Positions 8,165-16,389 of a DNA stretch of 64,000 nt are shown one piece after another; the first letter of the stretch is position 1; each line of letters begins with the position of its first letter. Below the pieces are notes generated by a model. It worked only from the letters and a program-made list of their open reading frames with translations, made no database searches and was not told the DNA's origin. The position numbers were made by a program, and so were the translations under genes. The stretch is taken from positions 62,001 through 126,000 of the forward strand of contig CALUGA010000004.1 in NCBI GenBank assembly GCA_944320105.1. Direction: 5' to 3'. The stretch is from an uncultured Prevotella sp. (GTDB lineage: Bacteria; Bacteroidota; Bacteroidia; Bacteroidales; Bacteroidaceae).

Positions 8165-9001
8165 ATGATACTGGCCATTGGCAGGGCAGAGCGCTTTTCT
8201 CCCAATTCGGTTGGCAAGGATGCCGCGATACTTGGTTGCGTCGCCGACGCGCTGAGGGAGCGTGGACACGATGTCGAGACCATCAGCGAAACGGCTGTTG
8301 GGCGCGGCATTGAGGCCGATGCGTACCTGTCGATGGGCAGGCTGCCGCAGACGCTCGCCTTGCTTGACGGGCGCGAAGCCCGTGGTGCCGTGGTGGTGAA
8401 CAGTGCGCGGGGCGTGGCCTTGTGCTGCAACCGGCGGCGGCTTACCGACGAGCTGCGCCTTGGCGGAGTGCCTGTGGCCCCTGCCACGGGCAGCCACGGC
8501 TATTGGCTGAAGAGGGCCTCGGGAGTGGCGGAAGGCCCGGCCGACGTGCAGTATGCCGCCAGCGAGGCCGATGTTCCGGCTGTCATGGAGAGCATGAGGC
8601 GGAGTGGCATAGCCGACGTGATGGTGTGCGCCCACGTCGTGGGCGACCTGCTCAAGTTCTATGGCGTGCGCTCCACAGGCTTCTTCCGCTTCTTCTATCC
8701 CGGCGACGACGGTCAGTGGAAGTTTGACGACGAGCGGCGCAACGGCCGCCCCTGCCATTACCGCTTCAGCGCGCCTGGGCTTCACGCCATGGCCGAGCGT
8801 GCCGCATGTATAGCCGGCACCGATGTCTACGGGGGCGACTGCATAGTGAGGGCGGACGGCAGCGTGTGCATTATCGACTTTAACGACTGGCCCAGTTTCT
8901 CGCGTTGCCGCGACGAGGCCGCCGAAGCCATAGCCGGGCTTGTGGAAGCCCGGATGGCATCAACAATGAAAGAGAGAAGAGTATGGCATCAGACATTCTG
9001 A
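8165..9001 (+). CDS. ATP-grasp domain protein, possible inositol-related kinase or ligase
   Basis: 278 residues without signal peptide or membrane segment, so cytoplasmic. The order of segments (N-terminal Rossmann-like part to about residue 85, the central RRRLTDELRLGGVPVAP segment, then CIIDFNDWPSFSR near 240-252) fits the ATP-grasp fold; IIDFNDWPSF is the metal-binding end of the active site. ATP-grasp enzymes join a phosphoryl-activated carboxylate to an amine or, as in ITPK, phosphorylate inositol phosphates. Directly behind it come a HAD phosphatase (19 bases overlap) and myo-inositol-phosphate synthase, so a role in inositol-phosphate metabolism is a reasonable inference, not a demonstrated one. 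A truncated copy of its first 24 codons lies upstream. Confidence 0.65.
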   Translation: MILAIGRAERFSPNSVGKDAAILGCVADALRERGHDVETISETAVGRGIEADAYLSMGRLPQTLALLDGREARGAVVVNSARGVALCCNRRRLTDELRLGGVPVAPATGSHGYWLKRASGVAEGPADVQYAASEADVPAVMESMRRSGIADVMVCAHVVGDLLKFYGVRSTGFFRFFYPGDDGQWKFDDERRNGRPCHYRFSAPGLHAMAERAACIAGTDVYGGDCIVRADGSVCIIDFNDWPSFSRCRDEAAEAIAGLVEARMASTMKERRVWHQTF

Positions 9002-9693
9002 CAGGGATGCGCGGCTGCATCTTCGATTACGGTGGTACGCTCGACACGGGCGGCAACCACTGGGGGCGCGTCATCTGGCATTCGTATGAGCGGCAGGGCG
9101 TTCCCGTTGGCGAGGCGTTGTTCCGCGAGGCATACGTCTACGCCGAGCGCGAGCTTGGGCGCAACCCCATAATACAGCCCGACTACACCTTCCGCACCAC
9201 GCTCTCGGTTAAGCTGCGAATAGAGATGGAGTATATATGCAGGCAGGCCACCGGCTTCGACACTGCAAAATGGCACGAGGCTGTGCTCGACGACCTCTAC
9301 GCAAGGGTGCTGGACGAGACGGCCCGCAGCCGCGACGTGCTCGGGCAGCTGGCGGCAAGGCTGCCGTTGGTGCTCGTTAGCAACTTCTACGGCAACATAC
9401 GCACGGTGCTTGGCGAGTTCGGTCTTGGCGGGCTGTTTGCCGACGTGGTGGAGTCGGCCGTCGTAGGTGTGCGCAAGCCCGACCCAAGGATATTCTCCAT
9501 CGGTGTGGAACGGCTCGGCATGGAGCCATCCGAGGTGGCCGTGGTGGGCGACAGCTATGCCAAGGACATCGCCCCGGCCAAGGCGGCGGGATGCCGCACG
9601 GTGTGGATGCGCGGCGAGGGGTGGGGCGGCGACGAGCCTGCGGAAGCCCCGGCGGCCGACTTCACCATACGTTCGCTCGCCCAGCTGCTGTAA
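8983..9693 (+). CDS. HAD-superfamily phosphatase
   Basis: 236 residues from ATG 8983, which overlaps the end of the ATP-grasp gene by 19 bases; longer in-frame starts lack similarity. The HAD motifs are in order: FDYGGTLDT (nucleophile Asp near residue 14, with Gly where a second Asp is often found), VLVSNFYG with the Ser/Asn of motif II, KPDPRIF with the Lys of motif III, and VGDSYAKDI with the acidic motif IV. A helical cap lies between motifs I and II. The substrate is unknown. With myo-inositol-phosphate synthase next, an inositol phosphate or phosphatidylinositol phosphate is an attractive guess. Confidence 0.8.
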   Translation: MASDILTGMRGCIFDYGGTLDTGGNHWGRVIWHSYERQGVPVGEALFREAYVYAERELGRNPIIQPDYTFRTTLSVKLRIEMEYICRQATGFDTAKWHEAVLDDLYARVLDETARSRDVLGQLAARLPLVLVSNFYGNIRTVLGEFGLGGLFADVVESAVVGVRKPDPRIFSIGVERLGMEPSEVAVVGDSYAKDIAPAKAAGCRTVWMRGEGWGGDEPAEAPAADFTIRSLAQLL

Positions 9694-9777
9694 TCCCCGG
9701 GGGCAGCCAGCCCTGGACGCTTGCCATAAAGAAAAGAGATAACAACAGATCAAGATACATTTTAATATTAAATTGTA

Positions 9778-11085
9778 ATGAAACAAACTAATGTAAAGCC
9801 GGCAGACGGCAAGTTAGGCATTATGATCGTGGGCAACGGCGCCGTTGCCACGACATTCATGACTGGCGTGTTCATGGTGCGCCGCGGGTTGTCAAAGCCC
9901 ATCGGCTCAATGACTCAGTACGACAAGATACGCGTGGGGCGCGGCGACGACAAGCAGTACCTGCATTACGGAGACATCGTGCCACTGGCCAAGCTCGACG
10001 ACATAGTGTTTGGAACATGGGACGTGTACCCGCAGAACGCCTACCAGGCCGCCATGTACGCAGAGGTGCTGAAGGAGAAGGACATTGAACCTGTGAAGGA
10101 CGAGCTTGAAAAGGTGGTGCCGATGAAGGCCGCATTCGACCGCAACTACGCCAAGCGCCTTGATGGCGACAACGTGAAGGACTGCAAAGACCGCTGGGAC
10201 ATGATGGAGCAGATACGCCAGGACATACGCGACTTCAAGCAGAAGAACGGCTGCTCGCGCATCGTGGTCATCTGGGCTGCGTCCACGGAGATATACGTTC
10301 CCGTTGACATGAACGTGCACGGAACGCTCGCCGCCCTTGAGGCTGCCATGAAGGCCGACGACCGCGAGCACATAGCCCCGTCGATGTGCTATGCTTACGC
10401 CGCACTGACCGAGGGCGCGCCTTTCATCATGGGAGCACCCAACACCACCGTGGACATACCTGCCATGTGGGAGCTGGCAGAGAAGACCAAGATGCCAATA
10501 GCCGGAAAGGACTTCAAGACAGGGCAGACGCTCGTAAAGAGTGGTTTCGCCCCCATCATAGGCACACGCTGCCTGGGTCTGAGCGGATGGTTCTCAACCA
10601 ACATCCTGGGCAACCGCGACGGTCTCGTGCTCGACGAGCCGGCCAACTTCCACACCAAGGAGGTGAGCAAGCTCTCGACCCTTGAGACCATACTCAAGCC
10701 CGAGGTGCAGCCCGACCTCTACACGGACTACTACCACAAGGTGCGCATCAACTACTATCCGCCGCGCAACGACAACAAGGAGGGGTGGGACAACATCGAC
10801 ATTTTTGGCTGGATGGGCTACCCCATGCAGATAAAGATCAACTTCCTCTGCCGCGACTCTATCCTGGCCGCGCCGCTGCTGCTCGACCTCACGCTGCTGA
10901 GCGACCTCGCCGCACGCGCCGGACGCTACGGCACACAGCGCTTCCTGAGCTTCTTCCTCAAGAGCCCTATGCACGACTACACCAAGGGCGAGGAGGCCGT
11001 AAACAACCTCTACCAGCAGTACACCATGCTGAAGAACGCCATCCGCGAGATGGGTGGCTACGAGGCCGACGAGGAGATAGACTGA
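9778..11085 (+). CDS. ino1: Myo-inositol-1-phosphate synthase
   Basis: 435 residues of the NAD-dependent inositol-3-phosphate synthase family, which cyclises glucose 6-phosphate. Visible are the N-terminal nucleotide-binding loop (IMIVGNGAVATTFMTG), the IAGKDFKTGQT segment that matches the conserved catalytic-region motif, the YYPPRNDNKEGWDNIDIFGW stretch and the FLCRDSILAAPLLLDL helix. In gut Bacteroidetes this enzyme feeds synthesis of phosphatidylinositol and inositol sphingolipids. It is preceded by a HAD phosphatase and followed by a DUF5686 protein; the other lipid-pathway genes lie 4.6 kb further along. Confidence 0.93.
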   Translation: MKQTNVKPADGKLGIMIVGNGAVATTFMTGVFMVRRGLSKPIGSMTQYDKIRVGRGDDKQYLHYGDIVPLAKLDDIVFGTWDVYPQNAYQAAMYAEVLKEKDIEPVKDELEKVVPMKAAFDRNYAKRLDGDNVKDCKDRWDMMEQIRQDIRDFKQKNGCSRIVVIWAASTEIYVPVDMNVHGTLAALEAAMKADDREHIAPSMCYAYAALTEGAPFIMGAPNTTVDIPAMWELAEKTKMPIAGKDFKTGQTLVKSGFAPIIGTRCLGLSGWFSTNILGNRDGLVLDEPANFHTKEVSKLSTLETILKPEVQPDLYTDYYHKVRINYYPPRNDNKEGWDNIDIFGWMGYPMQIKINFLCRDSILAAPLLLDLTLLSDLAARAGRYGTQRFLSFFLKSPMHDYTKGEEAVNNLYQQYTMLKNAIREMGGYEADEEID

Positions 11086-11256
11086 CACACATGCCTGCTG
11101 CAGCATGATGCAGCAGGAGACGACGTTTGGCGGTGGGGCCGACAGGCCCGGCCATTGTCTGTGACGGCGGCATTGAGGCGCGCCAGGCAGGACAGGCTTC
11201 CCGGCTCCACCGTCTTCTTTGGTTTTACAGTGCAATGCCATTTAAGCTGAAAAGAT

Positions 11257-13794
11257 TTGGGAAAAAACAGAATAACATACTTGCTCTTGGCGCTGTTGTG
11301 CCTGGTGCTGCCCGCCAAGGCGCAGATATCGGGCTACATCATTGACGGTGCCACGGGCGACAGCATACCATACGCCAGCGTTATCTACCGCGGGCATAAC
11401 GTGGCCGTGGCCTCAAACCTCAGCGGACATTACACCATCGAGCGGCACAACGGTTGGCAGCTCACGTTCAGCTCCGTGGGCTATGAGCCGCAGACCGTCA
11501 CCATCGGGCCGCAGACAAAGGCGCGGCTCGACATACGCCTCAAACCCGACACACGCACACTGAAAGAGGTTACAGTGCGCGCCAAGCGCGGACGCTACAG
11601 CCGCAAGAACAACCCGGCGGTGGAACTGATGAAGAAAGTGATAGCCGCCAAGAAGCGCACCGACCTCGACAACCGCGACTTCTACCAATACAACAAGTAC
11701 CAGAAGATAACTCTGGCCATCAACGACATCACCCCGGCCAAGCTGGAGACGCCCAAGCTGAAGAAGATGCCGTGGCTCAAGGACCAGGTGGAGAAGTGCC
11801 AGTACAACGGCAAGCTCATCCTGCCGCTCACGGTAGACGAGACCGTGACGCAGAAGATATACCGCAAGTCGCCCCACAGCGAGAAGAGCATCATTAAGGG
11901 GCAGAACTCCAGCGGAGTGAACGACCTCTTCCAAACGGGCGACATACTCAACACCATGCTCAAGGATGTGTTCACCGACGTGAACATATACGACGACCAG
12001 GTGCGCCTGCTCCAGTACCCCTTCACATCGCCAATAGGCAAGGATGCCATTGCCTTCTATCGCTTCTACATCGAGGACACCGTGTTCGTTGACCGCGAGA
12101 AGTGCTTCCACCTCCACTTCCTGCCAAACAACCAGCAGGACTTCGGCTTCCGGGGCGACATCTACATACTGGCCGATTCGTCGTATCAGGTGAAGCGGTG
12201 TGAGCTTACAATACCCAAGCGAAGCGACGTCAACTTCGTGGAGAACTTGCGCGTGCTGCAGGAGTTCACCCTGCTGCCCGACAGCACGTGGGTGCTCACC
12301 CAAGACGATATGGTGGCTGAGCTAAAGCTCACCGACTTCCTGGCCAAGGCCATCGTGATACGTACCACGCGCCTTAGCGACTACGCCTTTGACGAACTGC
12401 CCCGCCAGCTCTTCAAGGGCAAGGCGCGTGAGGTAAAGGAGGCCGATGCACTGATGCGCGACGATGACTTCTGGAACAAGTACCGCCAGGTGCACCTCAC
12501 CCAGAGCGAGAGCAAGATGGATGCGTTCGTGCATAACCTCGAACAGATAAAGGGATTCAAGTACATCATCTTCGGCGCGAAGGCACTCATAGAGAACTTT
12601 GTGGAGACGGGCAATCCCAGCAAGGTGGACATCGGCCCGATAAACACGATGATCTCGAGCAACTTCATCGACGGCGTGCGCACCCGGCTGAGCGCCCAGA
12701 CCACGGCCAAGCTCCATCCGCACCTCTTCCTCAGCGGCTACTACGCCCGCGGATGGGACAGCCACAAGAACTACTACAAAGGCGAACTGACTTACTCATT
12801 CAACAAGAAGGAGTACCTGCCGCGAGAGTTCCCCAAGCGCACGCTTACCTTCTCGTCGACATACGACGTCACTTCGCCCTCCGACAAGTTCATGCACACC
12901 GACAAGGACAACGTATTCACAGCACTGAAGTGGACGAAGGTGGACAAGATGATGTTCTACAACCGGCAGGAGCTTACCTTTGAGCGTGAGGAGGATTGGG
13001 GCTTCAAGACCACCGTCTCGATGAAGACCGAGGAGAATGAGGCCTGCGGCTACCTCCACTTCCGCCCGCTCTCCACCGGGCTCGACACCAAGCTGCGCAC
13101 CACGGAGCTGCGCGCGGAGCTGCGCTTCGCCCCGGGCGAGACATACATAAACACCAAGCAGCGCCGCCTCAAGATAAACCTCGACGCGCCCGTGTTTACC
13201 GTGAGCCACACGCTCGGCCTAAAGAATGTGCTCGGGGGCGACTACGACTACAACTATACCGAGGCGAGCATCTACAAACGCTTCTGGATGAACAGTTGGG
13301 GAAAGATTGACTGCTACGTGCGCGGCGGCGTGCAGTGGAGTAAGGTGCCGTTCCCGCTGCTGTGCATGCCGGCCACCAACCTCTCGTTCATCATACAGGA
13401 CCAGACTTTCCAGCTCATAAACAACATGGAGTTCCTCAACGACCGCTTCGTCAGCGCGGACATATCGTGGGATCTCAACGGCAAGCTCCTCAACCGCATA
13501 CCGCTAATCAAGAAGCTCAAGTGGCGTGAGTACATAGCCGTCAAGGCCCTCTGGGGCGACCTTACCGACAAGAACAACCCATTGCTCGCCCAGAACGCCG
13601 CCGACCCCGTGCTCATGGAGTTCCCCGAGGGCTGCTACGTCATGGATCCAAAGAAACCTTACGTGGAGATGTCGTTCGGCATACACAACATCTTTAAGAT
13701 AATCCATGTTGAGTACGTCCGCCGCTTCAACTACCTCAGCCTGCCCACGGCCCACAAGCATGGAGTGCGCTTCATGTTCCGCATGACGTTCTGA
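11257..13794 (+). CDS. DUF5686 outer-membrane protein with CarboxypepD-reg-like N-terminus
   Basis: 845 residues. A signal peptide (cut after LPAKA, about 21) is followed by a CarboxypepD-reg-like beta-sandwich (about 22-105: ISGYIIDGATGDSIPYASV) and then the DUF5686 body, whose end is rich in alternating aromatic strands, as in an outer-membrane barrel, finishing in Phe. The only possible start is TTG 11257, because TGA lies in frame three codons earlier. It is a close paralogue of the protein at 17333-19732, which lacks the beta-sandwich. The function of the family is not known. It follows the inositol synthase gene by 171 bases. Confidence 0.82.
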   Translation: MGKNRITYLLLALLCLVLPAKAQISGYIIDGATGDSIPYASVIYRGHNVAVASNLSGHYTIERHNGWQLTFSSVGYEPQTVTIGPQTKARLDIRLKPDTRTLKEVTVRAKRGRYSRKNNPAVELMKKVIAAKKRTDLDNRDFYQYNKYQKITLAINDITPAKLETPKLKKMPWLKDQVEKCQYNGKLILPLTVDETVTQKIYRKSPHSEKSIIKGQNSSGVNDLFQTGDILNTMLKDVFTDVNIYDDQVRLLQYPFTSPIGKDAIAFYRFYIEDTVFVDREKCFHLHFLPNNQQDFGFRGDIYILADSSYQVKRCELTIPKRSDVNFVENLRVLQEFTLLPDSTWVLTQDDMVAELKLTDFLAKAIVIRTTRLSDYAFDELPRQLFKGKAREVKEADALMRDDDFWNKYRQVHLTQSESKMDAFVHNLEQIKGFKYIIFGAKALIENFVETGNPSKVDIGPINTMISSNFIDGVRTRLSAQTTAKLHPHLFLSGYYARGWDSHKNYYKGELTYSFNKKEYLPREFPKRTLTFSSTYDVTSPSDKFMHTDKDNVFTALKWTKVDKMMFYNRQELTFEREEDWGFKTTVSMKTEENEACGYLHFRPLSTGLDTKLRTTELRAELRFAPGETYINTKQRRLKINLDAPVFTVSHTLGLKNVLGGDYDYNYTEASIYKRFWMNSWGKIDCYVRGGVQWSKVPFPLLCMPATNLSFIIQDQTFQLINNMEFLNDRFVSADISWDLNGKLLNRIPLIKKLKWREYIAVKALWGDLTDKNNPLLAQNAADPVLMEFPEGCYVMDPKKPYVEMSFGIHNIFKIIHVEYVRRFNYLSLPTAHKHGVRFMFRMTF

Positions 13795-13823
13795 CGGAAG
13801 GCTGGGTTATCCCTTGTTCAGCC

Positions 13824-13883
13824 CAAAGCCCATACCCAGCGAGCCGCTTCCGCAGAGGACGCAACCGCCGGGTATGGGCTTTT
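13824..13883. terminator. Convergent terminator between the DUF5686 gene and the FKBP gene
   Basis: AAAGCCCATACCC (13825-13837) pairs with GGGTATGGGCTTTT (13870-13883) around a long loop of about 32 bases. The T-run at the end serves the + strand and the A-run at the start serves the - strand. A second short inverted repeat (CCCAACC/GGTTGGG words) lies near 13912-13940. Confidence 0.6.
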
Positions 13884-13956
13884 GCAATGGACTGTTACCC
13901 ACCTGCCGGGTTGGCACCCAACCTTTCGGCGTTGGGCGTTATTCGAATGGCACACC

Positions 13957-14355
13957 CTATGCTATGCCTAAAAGTTCGATTTCAAATACCAGCGTGGAAT
14001 GGGCGGGAATGCCCGGCTGGGAAAACTTGCCGTAGCCCATTTCCGCCGGGATGTAGACTTCCCATTTGTCGCCCACGCACATCTGCTGCATGGCGATGAC
14101 CCATCCTTCGATGAGGTCGCAAAGGCGGATGGCCAACGGCGCGCCGCCACGGCTGCTGTCAAACTGCCGCCCGTCAATAGTCCGCCCTGTGTAATGGGCG
14201 GTCACGATGCTGCGCAGACCCGGATGCCTGCCGTCGGCTTTCCCTTCCGCAAGGACTTTGTAGCAGATTCCTTTTGTTAGCGCCCTCACCCCTTCCTCTT
14301 GGGATTTTTGTGCAAGCCAATCCTTGTTGGCCTGTGCATATTCCCTCTTGTTCAT
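13957..14355 (-). CDS. FKBP-type peptidyl-prolyl cis-trans isomerase
   Basis: 132 residues with a complete FKBP core: VTAHYTGRTIDGRQFDSS, LIEGWVIAMQQMCVGDKWEVYIPAEMGYG and the final HSTLVFEIELLGI strand. There is a helical N-terminal extension of about 45 residues but no signal peptide or lipobox, so it probably acts in the cytoplasm. It is the last gene of a three-gene reverse operon, 11 bases behind the TIGR04076 gene. It speeds proline isomerisation in folding proteins; its clients are unknown. Confidence 0.9.
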   Translation of the reverse strand: MNKREYAQANKDWLAQKSQEEGVRALTKGICYKVLAEGKADGRHPGLRSIVTAHYTGRTIDGRQFDSSRGGAPLAIRLCDLIEGWVIAMQQMCVGDKWEVYIPAEMGYGKFSQPGIPAHSTLVFEIELLGIA

Positions 14356-14366
14356 ATCAGGCAGAC

Positions 14367-14747
14367 TTATTTTGATGTTCCGCTCGGCGAGGTGGCCTCG
14401 TCCACTTCCACGTCGATGCGCTCTATCTTGAAGATGACGGGGCGCGTACCGTCAGAGCAGCACGCAATCATCATCTTTTCATCGTTCGTCCAGCCTTTCA
14501 TTATGCTGCCACCCTGCAAGGCGGCATATACATATCGGCTAATGGCATCCCATGCCTCGGAGCAGAATTTGCCGTCGAGCATGTGCCAGAAGTCGTCCTT
14601 TGAGGCAGTGCGCTCCAGCAGGAACTCGTCGCCGGGTTTGAAACAAGGGCAAGGCCCGCTTGCCGGGTCGGCCAGATACTTCTCCTGATAGTCCTTGAAG
14701 CATTTGCATTCAAGTACCGTAATCTTGCATTTGTGTTCTATTGCCAT
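14367..14747 (-). CDS. TIGR04076 family protein
   Basis: 126 residues from the ATG at 14747 (MAIEHKCKITVLECKCF). An ATG 14 codons earlier is possible, but the family begins here. Conserved features are the paired Cys residues (GPCPCF), the WDAISRYVY helix and the end IACCSDGTRPVIFKIERI, a Cys-rich pattern typical of this small family. Its function is not known. The Cys residues hint at metal or redox chemistry, but that is inference. It lies between the DUF169 and FKBP genes. Confidence 0.85.
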   Translation of the reverse strand: MAIEHKCKITVLECKCFKDYQEKYLADPASGPCPCFKPGDEFLLERTASKDDFWHMLDGKFCSEAWDAISRYVYAALQGGSIMKGWTNDEKMMIACCSDGTRPVIFKIERIDVEVDEATSPSGTSK

Positions 14748-14798
14748 GATGGATTTGGATTGAAAGTTTGCATCCCTATTAAGTTTCATCGCTTGCTA

Positions 14799-15530
14799 TT
14801 ATTGCATCTTTGGCATCTCCCCGTTGATGCGCTTGCGCACGATGGTATATGCCTTTTGGAACAGGGCGGAGTGCTCCATGGTTTCCGCCATCTCCTTGAA
14901 CCGGCAGGCTGGTATGGTGAACGTCAGCTCGTCCTTTGGAACCAGCGGACGCGCCGATGGGTCGAGCATTCCGATGAAGCAGCGGCGGCCATGCTCGGCG
15001 TTCTCATTGGCGGCAAGGGTCACGATGCTACAGCATCCCGAGGCGAAGCGTGTGCATACAGCGTCGTCATCGTTGTTGTCGTAAAACGCCCACGAGCACA
15101 GGCCAGACAGTACGTCGGGCGTGGCGAAGAAGATAATCCCCTCCACTTCGTCCATGTTGGCGATGCAGTCCATGCGCACGAAATTGAGATACGGCTTTTC
15201 GGACAGACGGATGCCCAATCGGTCGATGTACTCTTTCACCTGTTCCTTGGTCTGCTTGTAGTGTTCTGTCTCCGAGACGAACACGGGCACGCGGTCGGGC
15301 ATGGGGGCGAAAGCGGTATAAAGGCCGCCACCGCCGCAAAGCACGTTGCCGGCCGAGAGTGTAAGCGGCTCACCATTGCATACCTTGCGTATCGCGCCAA
15401 CCATGCAGCGCGGTATCTTCCTTACTTCCGTGGCAGCCTTGTCGCTGTAGCCGAAAGCCACGGGGAGAGGCGCGCCCTCGCCGAAGGCCGCCCTGTATTT
15501 GGCTATAAACTTCTGTATGGTAATGTTCAT
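14799..15530 (-). CDS. DUF169 family protein
   Basis: 243 residues from ATG 15530 (MNITIQKFIAKY). It has the DUF169 pattern: a VAFGY start, RKIPRCMVGAIRK, a Gly-rich CGGGGLY segment, and several Cys residues (CSWAF, ASGCCSIVTLA). The family is common in anaerobes and often lies near redox genes; its chemistry is not established. A TACCTTTG promoter box lies only 7 bases before the ATG, giving an almost leaderless message. It is the first gene of the reverse operon with TIGR04076 and FKBP. Confidence 0.85.
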   Translation of the reverse strand: MNITIQKFIAKYRAAFGEGAPLPVAFGYSDKAATEVRKIPRCMVGAIRKVCNGEPLTLSAGNVLCGGGGLYTAFAPMPDRVPVFVSETEHYKQTKEQVKEYIDRLGIRLSEKPYLNFVRMDCIANMDEVEGIIFFATPDVLSGLCSWAFYDNNDDDAVCTRFASGCCSIVTLAANENAEHGRRCFIGMLDPSARPLVPKDELTFTIPACRFKEMAETMEHSALFQKAYTIVRKRINGEMPKMQ

Positions 15531-15536
15531 CACTTG

Positions 15537-15544
15537 CAAAGGTA
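15537..15544 (-). promoter_or_regulatory. Bacteroidetes -7 box (TACCTTTG) for the DUF169 operon
   Basis: TACCTTTG on the reverse strand ends 7 bases from ATG 15530, so the message would start at or near the start codon. This favours ATG 15530 over the upstream TTG. Confidence 0.6.
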
Positions 15545-15627
15545 GCCATTATTTTTTTGCTGCACATACCGTTGGCAGGAAAAAGACAAAAAAAACTAAT
15601 TTCTTTTCCCGTCTCGCTTATAATGTG

Positions 15628-15635
15628 TAATTTTG
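15628..15635 (+). promoter_or_regulatory. Bacteroidetes -7 box (TAATTTTG) for the nucleotidyltransferase operon
   Basis: TAATTTTG lies 31 bases before ATG 15667. With the reverse box at 15537 it makes a divergent promoter region of about 130 bases. Confidence 0.55.
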
Positions 15636-15666
15636 CCCCCGCTTTACAAAGAAAGTACGCAACGAC

Positions 15667-16389
15667 ATGAAATATGCCATAATAGCCGCAGGCGACGGCA
15701 GCCGCCTGGCTGCCGAAGGAGTGGCCGAACCCAAGCCTCTGGTGCGCGTGGGCGGACGGCCGCTGATAGACCGTTTGCTCAGCGTGTTCGTGCAGAACGG
15801 CGCCGACGAGATAACTGTGATTTGCAACGACCGCATGGCCTCGGTGGTGAGCCATCTGCGCGAGCTTCAGATGGGTGGGCTAGATGGCGCGCGGCTGCCG
15901 CTGCGCTGTGTGGTGAAGTCTACGCCAAGTTCCATGCACAGCTTTTTCGAGATAAGCCGCTACATGGGCGGCGGCCCATTCTGCGTGACCACGGTGGACA
16001 CCATCTTCCGCCCGGAGGAGTTTTCGGCCTACATAGGCGCCTTTGCCTGCGCCGTGCAGGCGGGCGAATGTCAGGGCATGATGGGCGTGACGGACTACAT
16101 CGACGACGAGAAACCGCTCTACGTGGAGACCGACGACGAGATGAACATCACGGCCTTCCTCGACCGCTCGGACTCGTGCCGCTACGTTTCCGGCGGCATC
16201 TACGGCCTCACCGCCCCCGCGCTGGCCACTCTCGACGGCTGCATGAGGCGGGGCGAGAGCCGCATGCGCAACTTCCAGCGCGCGCTAATCGCCGACGGGT
16301 TGAGGCTCAAGGCATACCCGTTTGCCAAGGTGCTCGACGTAGACCACGCCACAGACATACAGAAAGCCGAGCAATTCTTACCAGAATGA
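15667..16389 (+). CDS. Nucleotidyltransferase (sugar- or polyol-phosphate type)
   Basis: 240 residues of the GT-A nucleotidyltransferase fold: AIIAAGDGSRL at the N-terminus (nucleotide-binding loop), PKPLVRVGGRPLIDR, the metal-site Asp in TTVDTIF, and VSGGIYGL near 178-185. It would couple CTP or UTP to a phosphorylated sugar or polyol. It overlaps the CDP-alcohol phosphatidyltransferase gene by four bases (ATGA), a pairing that suggests joint action, for example on inositol phosphate. That substrate is inferred from neighbours. No signal peptide. Confidence 0.8.
   Translation: MKYAIIAAGDGSRLAAEGVAEPKPLVRVGGRPLIDRLLSVFVQNGADEITVICNDRMASVVSHLRELQMGGLDGARLPLRCVVKSTPSSMHSFFEISRYMGGGPFCVTTVDTIFRPEEFSAYIGAFACAVQAGECQGMMGVTDYIDDEKPLYVETDDEMNITAFLDRSDSCRYVSGGIYGLTAPALATLDGCMRRGESRMRNFQRALIADGLRLKAYPFAKVLDVDHATDIQKAEQFLPE

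Noticed and set aside
15633-16385. Upstream extension of the phosphatidyltransferase frame through the nucleotidyltransferase gene
   Set aside because: The nucleotidyltransferase frame is the coding one here; the extension is Arg-rich, and ATG 16386 overlaps the upstream stop as ATGA.
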